DNA of 64,000 nucleotides from Linum tenue (lineage: Eukaryota > Streptophyta > Magnoliopsida > Malpighiales > Linaceae). This document shows positions 37,801-48,341 of this stretch, piece by piece. The stretch is from positions 11,681,475 to 11,745,474 of the forward strand of contig CAMGYJ010000008.1 of NCBI GenBank assembly GCA_946122785.1. Reading direction: 5' to 3'. Every line of letters starts with the position of its first letter. Positions within the stretch are counted from its first letter, which is position 1. The notes under the pieces are model-generated. The model made no database searches. It saw only the letters and a program-made list of their open reading frames with translations, and was not told where the DNA came from. The translations under genes were made by a program, and so were the position numbers.

Positions 37801-39231
37801 CATTTGGATAGTACTCTAGTTAAACATCTCTTCCTAAGAAGCTTCTCAAGGGGAATAGTTACCATGCCAGGTGCAAATTCGTATTCTATTAAAAACTCTC
37901 TTCCTAAGAAGCTTCTCAAGGGGAATAGTTACGACTTACGATTGCAGGTGCAATTCATATGAATTTCCTTTAGCATTAACTTTATTCATAAAGCTAACAA
38001 AGATCCTTCTTCAAGATTACCAGTGATACATTTCGCTCTGGAAAGTCCTCTAATACAATATTATAGTTGGTGAATATAGTTGGATGGCTATATCAAGGCT
38101 CTGAAAACAAACCCAGCTCTCAGAGAAAATATAAAAAATAAAGGAAAAGAAAAACACATATAGATCCATTTATCACTAGTAGGATTGCTTAGCTATCACA
38201 TATTTCCATAGAAGTCCACTGGGAAGAATCGCCGCCATTTATTCATTGGCCGCTCCACCTGAAGCAGCTAGCTGAAGCCTTGTAATGATTCCAGCCAATA
38301 GGAACTAATACTCCCAATCCGGACTAACAAAACAATAGGAAACCCTAGTCTTATGTGGCTACCGACGCATTCCATGAAGCTGATAGGATTGCAATGTACA
38401 CATACAAGCGCTGCTAACTCATCGCATAAATTTCGTACGGATGTCCATGACAAATAATCATAAACAGAAAAATTGTCCTGCTGTAATTCTTCGAGTCAGT
38501 TGAGTAATATTCTATGCGTGTTGACAACGGTCAAGTTGATGTTCATGTCTAGAAAGAAAACTAATGTCGCACAAATTGGTTTCAAAGGGCTCTAGCAATT
38601 CTTGCTCACACTTACCAGTCTCAATATCAGTATCAGGGCCTTCAAAAATTTGGCTTTGGAAAGATACATGGGCAACACTTTCGTAGTGTCCATACTTGTG
38701 TTCATCCTTCACCCAGTCAGTCTTATAGCATTGAACCAGTTCATTAAGATGCGGCCATTGCTCCAGGTTGTCGTCAAGCTGGAAAAGAAGGTAAACACAG
38801 ATGTCAGGCATTCCATATCGAGTTCGAGTGAGCAATCAGACGTATCACAATAAGCATAAACCAAGGTTTAAGCACGCCTAGTCAAACTAAAAACAACAAG
38901 AAACTTACAGTTAGACCCAATATAATTGAAACCGTAAACTACCAAATCCCGAAACGGGAAAGGAGATGTTCAATGCTACAACACCATTCACTAGCAAAGG
39001 TGAAGAATTTTGTTGTTATCGGAAAATGACTAAGAGCAGTGGGTTTAGTCCAAATTTAACAAAATTCATGATATTCTCTCCATATTTAAAAACTAATAGC
39101 ATTATTATTAGTACCAGAAACATGAAAGATTCGCAAGGACTTACCAGGGGCTCCATTCTGATATGAGCAAGAGACTGATGAGGTATTTTACGGAAGCGCT
39201 GCCCGCCATTGTTGTTACTGTAGCTATCCAT
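22852..39231 (-). CDS. SPK1: SPIKE1, DOCK-family Rho/ROP guanine nucleotide exchange factor, 30 coding exons
   Basis: This large GEF activates ROP GTPases and controls actin, cell shape and trichome form. Exons in transcript order: 39231-39145, 38778-38616, 37194-37067, 36897-36785, 36693-36638, 36319-36222, 36077-35940, 35456-35145, 34774-34487, 34220-34053, 33971-33780, 32975-32932, 32770-32701, 32551-32390, 31671-31564, 31432-31395, 31213-31069, 30816-30690, 30596-30403, 29618-29488, 29109-29034, 28876-28766, 27607-27425, 26803-26660, 26449-26276, 26143-25796, 25692-25360, 25110-24925, 24481-23507, 23106-22852. They total 5547 nt, about 1848 residues, near the known plant length of about 1830. 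The DHR1/C2-like membrane-binding domain starts near residue 462 (FQAFDFRTTVRNEPF, LYVYPLTVSLSRKRNL). The DHR2 catalytic domain occupies the C-terminal exons (MDRYAAAESFYKL, YRVGFYGERFGKLDRKEF) and ends HYIPAILSEL. Two exons are very short (38 and 44 nt). Confidence 0.96.
26857..27192. repeat. 168-bp tandem duplication in SPIKE1 intron
   Basis: Two head-to-tail copies (26857-27024 and 27025-27192) begin GAATAGTAGTATAGACAAAC and differ at only about a dozen sites. They lie in the intron between the exons at 26660-26803 and 27425-27607. The unit length is a multiple of three and an open frame spans both copies on the plus strand, but it resembles no protein. Confidence 0.85.
30204..30459. repeat. 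Inverted repeat pairing SPIKE1 exon 19 with its downstream intron
   Basis: The 24 bases at 30204-30227 (intron) are the exact reverse complement of 30436-30459 (inside exon 19, the segment encoding AFFCYDLL), and the match extends five more bases past one bulged base. Next to it, 30238-30249 (CGAGGTTCAATA) is a direct copy of 30419-30430 in the exon. The exon's 5' splice site (30402/30401) lies in the loop between the two arms. The intron also repeats TGGTCCATAAAA twice nearby. Confidence 0.85.
31818..32150. repeat. Diverged tandem duplication in SPIKE1 intron
   Basis: Two units of about 177 and 148 bp both begin AAACAGCTTCCAGT and end CCCAGAGAGTACAGAC (31818-31995 and 31996-32143), followed by the first bases of a third unit. 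The copies have clear indels and substitutions, so the duplication is older than the 168-bp and 134-bp ones in the same gene. Confidence 0.75.
33214..33481. repeat. 134-bp tandem duplication in SPIKE1 intron
   Basis: Two nearly identical head-to-tail copies (33214-33347 and 33348-33481), each beginning AACTAGAAGGTCAGCTATC, differ at about two positions. They lie in the intron between exons 32932-32975 and 33780-33971. The near identity suggests a recent event or an assembly artefact. Confidence 0.85.
37362..37441. repeat. Dispersed ~80-bp repeat, copy 1
   Basis: The sequence from TCGGTGCAAACAAATC to GCATACAGAA matches 45009-45088 at roughly 85-90 percent by eye, in the same orientation. It lies in SPIKE1 intron 3. 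Its minus-strand translation contains FVGSLSCKVHPHLDLFAP in one copy and a similar peptide in the other. It may be a fragment of an unidentified mobile element. Confidence 0.6.
37827..37945. repeat. 70-bp spaced direct repeat in SPIKE1 intron 3
   Basis: The 36-bp block starting TCTCTTCCTAAGAAGCTTC occurs at 37827 and again at 37897, followed by partly similar sequence. It is a short local duplication in the 1.4-kb third intron, with no other visible function. Confidence 0.75.
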
Positions 39232-39650
39232 CTCCACCCAGAAATGCCCCAAGGGTACCAACCGCCCTCTTTGAGCTACCAAACACAAAAGCAAAAAAGT
39301 AGCTCAATCGATCTGATCAATGCAGTTCACTACAGCAAAATATCGCGCATTCCCAGATCTGGAACGCATAGCAAAGTAAAATAGCGCGGCCGGCGAGGGG
39401 AGGGAAGTGAGTTAGTGAGCGGAATGAATCAAAAAAGCATTACCTGGGAACGATGAAAGGAAGTCAGGAACCAACCAATTCAACAATGGAGAAATGAGGT
39501 CGTGGTGAAGAAATGAATTAACAACATTTCTGCTGGGGAAACCAGAGGGAAGTGGAGCTGAAGAAGCAACAACCCTAGAAATTTGTTAGATAGAGCGTGC
39601 CAGAGAACCCAAGTCAAAATGAGTCATACTCAACTATCTCCAACTCAAGC
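39232..39650 (-). promoter_or_regulatory. SPIKE1 5'-UTR with leader intron
   Basis: On the minus strand, leader-like sequence contains TCGTTCCCAG followed by GTAATGC (donor at 39443) and TTTGGTAG (acceptor at 39276), giving a probable 168-bp leader intron at 39276-39443. The second leader exon (39275-39232) ends at the ATG, where MDSYSNNNGGQRFRKIP matches the SPIKE1 N-terminus. The transcription start is probably near 39600-39650. Confidence 0.6.
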
Positions 39651-40052
39651 TCACCCGCCCCCCAACTCCACAAATGACAGAGATGAGAGGAAACGGAGAA
39701 GGTACTCAACCACTCTCAACTAACGACTACGCTGCTAAAACGTTATTTTCTTTCCCGTTCTCAGTTAACTTCTGAGTGACAACTTCATCCTTAATCCATT
39801 CCCTCGCATTAGAAGTCAAAACTCCGATCCGGCTGCTTAGGGGAAACCCTTGTTATCATAACCGGATTGGACCACCGGCTCGACCGGAGAAATCACCAAA
39901 TTTGTTACGATCGGTTCATTTGCTTGGACAGTTAGGTATGGACGAGCGGCTTTTAACGATTAGATATAAAATCAAACCACTTTGATTTGACTGGTCTGAT
40001 TCATTATTATAATCATAAAATTAAAATATAAAAATTAAAAACGGTATTCAAA
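39651..40052. other. Intergenic region upstream of SPIKE1
   Basis: No gene is supported here. It probably contains the SPIKE1 core promoter (minus strand) before the TIR element begins. Nothing else was recognised. Confidence 0.4.
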
Positions 40053-41390
40053 TAGTTATCCATAATACAATTTAATAGCCAAACCTTTCATTTTAAACAA
40101 AATACTAGCCAAACCTTTTCAAAAACAATTTAATAGCCAAACCGTCAACTTTCCGTCCGGTCAACAGTTAATTGACTCTGACGTGGCAAAATGTTTAATA
40201 AATTTTCAATGACGTGGCGGAAAGTAAAAAATTTGACTTGCCACATGGATATACCAAAAATTAATTTCTGTTTAGAAAAGAAAATAAATTAAAAAGCCAC
40301 TAAAAAATAGCCACCACTCTATTATCTCCTTGCCTGTTCGCATCCCCTTCTCTCCAATCTCCATCGAAACTCCATGCTTCCATTTCCAATCCTCCGACGA
40401 ACCCCAGCCATCGTTGCCCACCGTAGAACCAAAAGCCTCGCCGCCGTTACCTAATCCCTACGTTGTTGTCGGCACCTACCACCCAAGCCAACAAGCTATT
40501 GCTGACAATTACTCGAACGCTACATAGAATCGCCAAACGTGCAACGCTTGCTTCGATTCCACAAACGAGCTTACATCTTTCTCACCTTTCAACAATACGA
40601 AGAGAATGAAAATAGAAATCCCCAGCAAACCTGGGTTGCCTTGAACAGACTCAATCCACTTTGAGAATCCCAAATCAACTCCACTCCTGTTGCCGCCGCT
40701 CCCCTCCACACCATCCAAATCTAAACAAATTAAACTGAACCCCATTTATCTATGTCCCAAACTAAGAGAATCAAAAGCTAAATCCAATCAATATATTGCC
40801 CAAATCCAATTCCCCAAATCCCCTACTCTTCTTCGCTTCCAAATTCCCTGTGGCTCTTCCTCTGTTATCCCTTTCCTTCCCCTCGCTCTTCCTCGCTTTC
40901 GATTCCCCAAATCCAAACTGCTTAATCGCTATAGCAATCGTCGGCGACGTCATTTAAGAACGACGGATCGAACTGGAGTTTCGAATCTTTGCTTGTTTCC
41001 ATGGAAGGAGGTAGGTGAAAGCATGACGGGAGGAAGCGGAGGTTCTCGGACGACGAGGTGGTTGCTGCTAATGAAAAAGTTTGGGAGATATCGAGGGTTT
41101 CGAAGTTTCTTGGCCGGAGAAGAGAGAGGGGAGGAGAGGGGAAGGGATGGAGAGTGTTCCATTATTGTCTTTTTATTTGTTTTAATAATAAATAATTAGT
41201 TTAAAATATGTATGTGTGGCACAGTTAAATAATTGTTATTGCCACGTCAGCACGAATTAGCCACACAAGAGTCAACTAACAGTTGACCAGATGGAAAGTT
41301 AACGGTTTGGCTATTATTTAGTTTTTTGAAAGGTTTGGTTGTTCTTTTGTTTAACCGCAAAAGGTTTGGCTAATATATTGTATTTACCCT
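40053..41390. mobile_element. TIR element (~1.34 kb) with long inverted repeats, non-autonomous
   Basis: The left arm (about 40060-40200) and the right arm in reverse complement (about 41390-41235) share a long series of blocks in order: AATACAAT, AGCCAAACCTTT, AATAGCCAAACCGT, AACTTTCC, GGTCAAC, GTTGACTCT and GACGTGGCA. The inverted repeat spans roughly 150 bp. Inside each arm is a pyrimidine-rich block read inward (40310-40400 plus, 41160-41100 minus), and the centre is higher in GC. No transposase was found and no clean target duplication could be matched. Mutator-like is plausible from the long arms. Confidence 0.7.
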
Positions 41391-42218
41391 TTAAAATATT
41401 CACAAATAAATTATTATGAGTCAATCGATTTGCTTGTTCAAGAAAAAATGAGTCAATTAGTTTACTTATGTATTTGGGAAAACAATACACCACCAAAACC
41501 CATCAACAAAACAACCCTGGTCAAACATTGCACAAATTTGTTTTTCTTATGGTAAAGTATTACACAAATTGAAATCTCAACCAGATTTGTAACTTTTAAA
41601 CACATGTGGTTTTGGTTCATGCCTTTCATGATTGGTAAAATATTAAAAGTGTGTACTCAATGCAAATTAAGGCTCAGTTTGGCAAATATCATCGTTGGTT
41701 TTTAACATCGAGATTTCATAATTGAATCCTATAGTGGTTTTTTCCTCCCTTTGTCACAATCCTTTTAGTAGTATGTACAGTCTATCTCTAAGGTGAGGTC
41801 GTATGTTCTTGTCCCCCGTATGGAATAGTTGTCCAATCACACATATTGTCATATAAATATTGTTTCGTGTATTGTGATTTTGTGTAGTTAGTGGTACAAC
41901 TTTTGATGTCGAGAAATGTTAATGTTGATATGAAATGGTGAAAGGGAGGTGCATTAGAACTCTCTTCCCTAACAAACTAGATCGATGTTTGCTTTGTAAA
42001 ACCGTATAAGAGGATATACCAAAAAAGTTAGTAGTAGTGTTTTATTCTAAACATGTGTGGTTTAATCGTGACTGAACTGTTTCATATCACTAAAAACCGT
42101 GAATCAGTTTAGACTCCGATAAGAGACTTTCATGATTGAACCGCCAATATGATAAGAAATATGGGCTCCAGCGCAAGAAAAAATTAGCTATGTTACTTAT
42201 GGACTCGAGAAATCTCAA
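41391..42218. other. AT-rich intergenic region
   Basis: No gene, RNA or repeat was recognised. Part of it must hold the 3'-UTR of the minus-strand receptor kinase (below 42219). Confidence 0.45.
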
Positions 42219-44666
42219 TTATTCTTGCAAGAAAAAGATGGTGGGTTTCGTAGGCTCGATAATCTCCACTGTCCCTTCCAACATCTTAGCCACTTTCCCC
42301 ATCGACGGTCTCATCTCTGGCTTATCTTGAAGGCACCACATCGCCGTCTTCACCATTCGATCCACCATCTCGAAGTGCACCTTTTTATCATAACAATGTT
42401 TCACCTGCCTATCCAATATGTCCTCCACTTTGCTCTCTTTGAACACCTTCTCAAACGCCCACCTCGGGAAATACCAATCCTCGCTATCCATCAACGACCC
42501 TTGCATCTCGAAGTTCCGGCTCCCGGTCACGATCTCCAGCAGCACCATCCCGAAGCTGTACACGTCGGCCTTCGGAGTGATCGGGTCGCTCTTGATCCAC
42601 TCGGGCGCCATGTACCCTCTCGTGCCTCGAATCCTCGACATGCTCACCATGTCCTCTTTCTTCCTCAGCTTGGCCAGCCCGAAGTCCGAGATCTTTGGGC
42701 AGAAATCCTCTCCCAGCAGGATGTTCTCGGGCTTGATGTCGCAGTGGAGGACCCACTCCAGGCACTCCTCGTGCAGGTACGCGATCGATCTCGCGACGCC
42801 GAGAGCGATTCTGTACCTGACCCCCCAGTCCAACATGGGTTTCTTCCCATCGATCACGGTCGGACCGTTCGGGTCCGGTTCGACATCCAGTGAAGCCAAG
42901 GTCCGACCGGCCGGGAATAGGTACCGGTCCAACGACCCATTGGGGACGTATTCGTAGACCAGAATCCTCTGCCCTTTCTCCGCACAAAAACCCCACAGCC
43001 TCACCAAATTGAGATGATGCATCCTGGCGATGATCGTGACCTCCGCCCAGAACTCGGCGTCGCCGCCGGCGACGTTCTTCAAGCACTTCACCGCCACCAC
43101 TCGCTTGTCCGGCAGCTCCCCTCTGTACACGTCCCCGAACCCGCCTCTCCCGATCGCCTTGGAGAAATCGCCGGTGGCTAATTTCAGCTCCGCGTAAGTG
43201 AACCTCCTGGGTCCGCCGGCGGGGAGCAGCTCCAGGCCTAGGGTTTGAGCCATGTCTCGATACTTGATAAACTTCCTCAGAAACACCCACAGAAACACCG
43301 CCCCTGAAATCAGCTCCGCCGCGAACAGCGTGCAGATGATCGCGACGTTTCTGGCGGTCGAATTGGACTCCTCCGGCGGAATCGGCAGGCCGATCCGAAC
43401 GGAGCAAGTCGTCGGAAGCACATCCATCAGTACGGTGAAATTCGAGGCGGCGTCGGTTTCGGAAGCGTGGACTTTCAAATACATGGCGGCTTCCGTGCCC
43501 GGCGACCACAGCCCGTCGAGCAGCCTGCCGAGGTGGAGGAAGCAGTAGCCGGAGCCGTCGTACTTGAACAGAAAACCTAGGCAGCTGGGCATTGCAGAGC
43601 AATTCGCCCTGCACGCACCGAAATTCGGAGCGTCGAGAAGGCTCCCGTTCGTCCCGCCGCTGAAATTCACGTAGTCGAGGCGGAGGAACTTGAAATCGCT
43701 TCCCCCTAACTCGATCTTCCTCTTCCTCCGGCAACTGCTCGATCCCCCCACCGCCGCGAATCCCGGCGCGCACACGCAGGAAGTGGAATCGGAGCCGTCG
43801 TTGGTTGTGGTACATATGGCGTTCTCGCCGCAAATCCCCTTCACTCTACAAGGCTCTTGGATAGCCTGCCACGCGACGAACCAGCGGCGCTCAACCGGAT
43901 CGAAGCTGTAGATCCTCAAGTTCCCGTCGTCGTCGAGCTTCAACCTCCGGGTCCGGTTCGACCCGTAATCCGCACAGTAGACCTTGTCGCCGCTCGCCTT
44001 GGGCACGGTTCCGTCGGGGCTGAGCTGAGATAGAGCGTCGTCGATTTTCCAGTACTGCTCCGAGGTGTTGAAAAACAGAGAGGTGGAATCCGAGAAGCTG
44101 AATTTCCCGTTCCTTGAGCGAATTGAAGTTCCGTTGATGCTTTGCCCGGGCAAGAAAGTGTCCGTGGGATGGAGGAAGCTGCTCCAAAAATCCCCGAAAG
44201 CGAGGTTCCCATCCTCGCTCAAAATCAGGCTCGTGGAAGAGTTGGAATTGGAGCCCGACGAGGGAGCGCCAGGCCATAGGTTGGAGGGGGAAGCGCCGCC
44301 GCTGCTGACGAGGACGAGGCGGCCGGAGTTGGTGATGGAGAGGGAAGCGTTGGCGGTGAGCGGAGGGGAGGAATTGGCCCAGGTGGCGGACCAGACGACG
44401 ACGGTGGATGGATTTTCTGTGCCGCCGGAGAAGTTGTTGTTGTTGTACCAGATGGAGAAGGAGTAGAGGTTGGGAGAAGCGGGGAGAGGGAGGAAACCGG
44501 CGGCGAAAGTGGAGTTGGGAGAGAGGAGGAGTTTGTTGGAGGAGGGGCGCCATGGAGAGTCGGAGATGGAGAAGGAAGTGAGGTGGTTTTGCGAGGTGGA
44601 AGGGGGAGGGATGGAGAGGAGGAGGAAGGAAGCGAAGAGGAAGGCGAAGAGGGTCTTGGACGCCAT
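42219..44666 (-). CDS. G-type lectin S-receptor-like serine/threonine kinase, intronless
   Basis: A single open frame encodes 815 residues, similar in length and layout to the At1g34300 type of S-domain receptor kinase. In order: signal peptide (1-25, FAFLFASFLLLSIPPPSTSQ), bulb-type mannose-binding lectin (about 30-175), EGF-like cysteine cluster (about 273-312), PAN-like region (about 340-400), one membrane segment (about 439-464) and a protein kinase (about 502-790). Kinase motifs: GRGGFGDVYRG, VAVK (K527), HCDIKPENI (641-649), DFGLAK (661-666) and APEW. The catalytic loop has HCD rather than HRD, so it is a non-RD kinase, as is common in this group and in immune receptors. The tail EIIEPTKPTIFFLQE is typical of the subfamily. 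Many N-glycosylation sequons lie outside the membrane. The ligand is unknown. Confidence 0.95.
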   Translation of the reverse strand: MASKTLFAFLFASFLLLSIPPPSTSQNHLTSFSISDSPWRPSSNKLLLSPNSTFAAGFLPLPASPNLYSFSIWYNNNNFSGGTENPSTVVVWSATWANSSPPLTANASLSITNSGRLVLVSSGGASPSNLWPGAPSSGSNSNSSTSLILSEDGNLAFGDFWSSFLHPTDTFLPGQSINGTSIRSRNGKFSFSDSTSLFFNTSEQYWKIDDALSQLSPDGTVPKASGDKVYCADYGSNRTRRLKLDDDGNLRIYSFDPVERRWFVAWQAIQEPCRVKGICGENAICTTTNDGSDSTSCVCAPGFAAVGGSSSCRRKRKIELGGSDFKFLRLDYVNFSGGTNGSLLDAPNFGACRANCSAMPSCLGFLFKYDGSGYCFLHLGRLLDGLWSPGTEAAMYLKVHASETDAASNFTVLMDVLPTTCSVRIGLPIPPEESNSTARNVAIICTLFAAELISGAVFLWVFLRKFIKYRDMAQTLGLELLPAGGPRRFTYAELKLATGDFSKAIGRGGFGDVYRGELPDKRVVAVKCLKNVAGGDAEFWAEVTIIARMHHLNLVRLWGFCAEKGQRILVYEYVPNGSLDRYLFPAGRTLASLDVEPDPNGPTVIDGKKPMLDWGVRYRIALGVARSIAYLHEECLEWVLHCDIKPENILLGEDFCPKISDFGLAKLRKKEDMVSMSRIRGTRGYMAPEWIKSDPITPKADVYSFGMVLLEIVTGSRNFEMQGSLMDSEDWYFPRWAFEKVFKESKVEDILDRQVKHCYDKKVHFEMVDRMVKTAMWCLQDKPEMRPSMGKVAKMLEGTVEIIEPTKPTIFFLQE

Positions 44667-45266
44667 TGGCGACTGACTGTTCCTTCCTTCAGTGGTGATG
44701 TTAGATTGTTAGTGTTTAATGATTGACAGTACAGATGTGGTGGAGGTTGGGCTTTAATGGCGGAGTTTCAGAGGTTAGAAATTCTGGGTTGTGGTGGTCT
44801 TGACTCTTGAGTCTTCAGCTGGTTCAGTCTCCTGATGGGTTGACCGCTGACTTATTGACCTCGGCCCAGATGGTCTTTGTTCTCTAGCTGCTAATGAAAT
44901 CCAAGGTCGGCCAACAGAATATCATTTTCAAATCGGTGGTGCTAAATTACGTAAACCTTACTCATCCTCTCGTCCCTAGAAAATTGATTAGTTGATCAAG
45001 AACATTGTTCGGTGCAAACAAATCCAGATGGAGATTAACTTTGCAAGAAAGAGAAGCAACAAAGACCAAAAGGATATGGATACAGAAAGCTGGGATTTGA
45101 TTTTGATGAGAATTGTTCGCTGCTTCTTCAAACGCAATATATGGAAATTGGGGTGCATTACGTGTATTACAATACACTAGTGTGGGCCCTGGCCCGTTGG
45201 CCGGAGGTAGCTATGAGTGAATTGGTGACTCTAATCACTTTTTCTACGTTATCTAGATACCATTTA
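44667..45266. other. Intergenic region upstream of the receptor kinase
   Basis: This holds the promoter side of the minus-strand kinase gene (near 44667-44900) and, at 45009-45088, the second copy of the dispersed 80-bp repeat. The motif GGCCCGTTGGCCGG near 45190 recurs near 47135. Nothing else was identified. Confidence 0.45.
45009..45088. repeat. Dispersed ~80-bp repeat, copy 2
   Basis: This matches 37362-37441 in SPIKE1 intron 3, from TCGGTGCAAACAAATC to the TACAGAA end, with scattered substitutions. Orientation is the same. No terminal repeats or target duplications are visible, so the type of element is unknown. Confidence 0.6.
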
Positions 45267-46438
45267 GGGGTGGTTTGGATGAGAGTTTTTAAAATGAGGG
45301 ATTTGTGAGAGATTTGATTAGAAATCACTCGTTTAAAATACCAGGAAATTCATAAGCAGGATTTGTCCAAATTAACTCGTTTGGAAGCTAACAAGAATTT
45401 TTAACAGAGAGAGCATAAATACAATTTTGACCTCTTCTCTTACTCAATTTGTTCGTCTTCTTCAAATAAGCAACAACGGCAGGAGATGAAGGAGAAGAAG
45501 CGGCGCCGACGTCGTTGGCGAATGATGGTGACGCTGGAGGAGATCAAGGAGAAGAAGCGGCCAAACAAAACGCACAACCCAGAAACAAGATCACTGGTCA
45601 AGAACCATGATTCTACACCCACATTTAGTGATGGCGAAACCTAGAATAAGCGAATCAGCACTTGCTCAGCGCGGACTTAATTAAATTGGCGATGTCAACA
45701 TTCTGGTGGGGAGGCGGCGACAGCTTGAATGCGAACGGTGAAGCAGAGGAAGAGCTGGGAATCGAGGGCAGAGAGGGGGAGGACGTGAGACACCGAACAA
45801 AACCCAAATTTGGGGTTTAGGGAACGACGAACAAAACCCAGAATTTACAACCATTAATATGTTAAAAATGGTGAGGTCGATGGAAATGGTGAGAAGGGTG
45901 ATACGATCCAATTTCTGGAGAGCCAATTCTAGGTGGAATCGGTGGAAATGGCTAGAAGCTTGTTCTAGGTTTCGACATCGCCGAGCGAACCCTGATTCTT
46001 CTTATTCTACACCCCGATCCAATCTCTGCATAGCCGATTCTCCAGTCTAATTCAATGACTAATGGATCCCAAACCAAGAACGAGCGAACAAAACCCATAA
46101 TTGGGGTTAGGGGAAGAGTTCAGGAAAAGGAAGTTTCACCGGCAAAATCGAACTCCTCTACGGAGAACGATGGGTGAAGTTTGCTGGGTAGTGGTTGAAG
46201 GTTGAAGGAGAACGAGGAAGGGCCAAGTTGGAACAAGATAAAAAAAAATGAGAGATTTAGAAATAGCTGACCTCCATCAGCTATTTTGAAATCTCATATA
46301 TGTGGGTTTTTGAAATTTCTAATGATCACAATCCCAGCTCTACCCAAACGTGTTATTTGATTAAAATCCCTCACTGTGTGGGATTGTTTTAAAATCCTGC
46401 ACTACAATCCTGCCACAATCTCTCATCCAAACGACCCC
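45267..46438. mobile_element. PIF/Harbinger-like non-autonomous element with TTA target duplication
   Basis: The left end reads GGGGTGGTTTGGATGAGAG and the right end in reverse complement GGGGTCGTTTGGATGAGAG. TTA lies directly outside both (45264-45266 and 46439-46441), the 3-bp duplication of Harbinger elements. The subterminal regions also match loosely (GAGGGATTTNNGAGAGATTT). The interior has short GC-rich pieces rich in GGAGAAGAAGCGG and fragments of repeated phrases such as GAACAAAACCCA. No transposase is encoded. Confidence 0.82.
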
Positions 46439-46441
46439 TTA

Positions 46442-48341
46442 GTAATTTCTTTGGTGAACTCTAGCATCAACACATTCCCTATTGATTCGTAGTCCCGTTT
46501 AGTTAGATTGAATACAAAGTTCTCGAACTCATACACATGTCGCTCCAGTAGTTGGTGATCAAAGTGGCTGATTAATATGAAATTTTACGTCGAGAGAAAT
46601 TCAACCAAATTTGTAAATTATCCATGGACATGTGTCTATCCAATTGAATATTTGAGGAAGTCACCACTCACGAAAAAATTCATGTATAAAAATATATTGT
46701 TGATAAATTAAAATTGGCTTGTTTTAACTTTTAAAACCGTCTGTATTTTTAAAGTAACTCCAAGTTAGTAGGAAAAGATTCAATTTGTAAAAAACATAAT
46801 CACTTGGAAGTTCGAAAATTCAAATGCACTAAATCTATATAATTGTAACTGGGAAAGAGTGATAAGCGGAGGGAAAAATACATAATAACATATCCAATCT
46901 GGATGCGGCCTCATAATATTAACATTGCAAAGGAGTTCAATGGTTTTATGCTAACAGACACCAAAAAAATCATGACAAAACAGGATTTTCAATACATGGT
47001 TATGCACAAAAAGATTATAAGCATCTAAGAAAAATGGGTCTGAGCTCACCTGTTCTCTATCTCATTATCTCAAGTCATTGAGTTGGCCAATTGTAACTGA
47101 TGGGATAACATTAATTTCATTCGAAGCCCGGCCCGTTGGCCGGTAGAGGGTATATTTTAAATTAAATCTTGGTAAGGAGATGCTACTACTTAAAACCTGC
47201 AGTGAACATACGAAAGCCAAGATGCCTAAACAGTCGACCTCATAATATATATTATTGCTATGTAGGCAGGATTTAAAAGAATGACATATTCAGAAGGGCT
47301 ATCTATGTAGTCAGTGAAGAAAGACATGGGAGTTGCTTCCCATAATATATTCACAATCAATCTTAACAATTAGAAAACCAATTAAAAATCCATTTATTTC
47401 TAAGCACATTTGACTATGATATTTGACATGAATAAAAGATAAAACTTGTACCATAAGAAAGTAAATGTATTAGAGAGTTCAATTTCCATAATGGCTAGTA
47501 GGCATACCAGGCCTAGCAGAATTCTACCTAATACTGTAAAACCAACATGATGAATAGAAATACAAAATAAAAAACCAACCTGTGGCATGCACATATTAGA
47601 TATATCATAACTTCTTTCAGAGTTCACAATGGATATAGTACGCTTGAAACAGATAGGTAATGAAAGAAAGGGTAATGAAATGGATGAGTTGACACTGCAT
47701 CTCACAAGGTAGCCGAATACCAAAATGGCCTATTACCAACTCGTATTTCATGAAGAAAGGAAATTAAAATGGGTCATGGAAAATGGGAGGTGACATAATG
47801 GACTATAAAAAAGAGCTACGTACCATGTATTCCTCAAACCTACTGTATCTACGCTCTTTAACTTCAGGGGAATTCGCAGAAGAATTCTATCTCATACAGT
47901 AAAACCAACACGACATAGATTATGAAATCAAGAACCAAACTCTTATATATGCACAAAATAGATGATATCAATCACAGAACATGGACACCCAAAATTCATT
48001 CAACATAAAGCCTCTCATTACAGGTATGCATCATAAAACATGAAACACATCTAATGATGCAAAAGGAACCTGATATACACCCCTAATAAATTTAGTACTG
48101 AAATAAAAATACAAGTCTAAATCCATTAATAAAAAGGTTAATCACAACCAAACACATCTAATTAAGCATCCTTCTACCAACCACTAATCTATCCAGTGGG
48201 TGTAGGACCATTCTTGCTAATAAAAATATAGAAAAAAAACTAAAATTACCCACCAATTGGAACATGAAATATTAAACTTCATTATTCATGATTTGTTCAT
48301 GCTTTCTTTTGAGATTGCATGTGGAGTGCCCGCAGTTGGAA
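46442..48341. other. AT-rich intergenic region
   Basis: No gene was recognised. A loosely repeated stretch (AGAATTCTANCTNATAC, then GTAAAACCAACA) occurs near 47518 and again near 47880, about 360 bp apart. Otherwise nothing is supportable. Confidence 0.4.

Noticed and set aside
42484..43833. 449-residue open frame on the minus strand inside the receptor kinase
   Set aside because: It is an alternative frame of the GC-rich kinase gene, arginine-rich and without any family motif.
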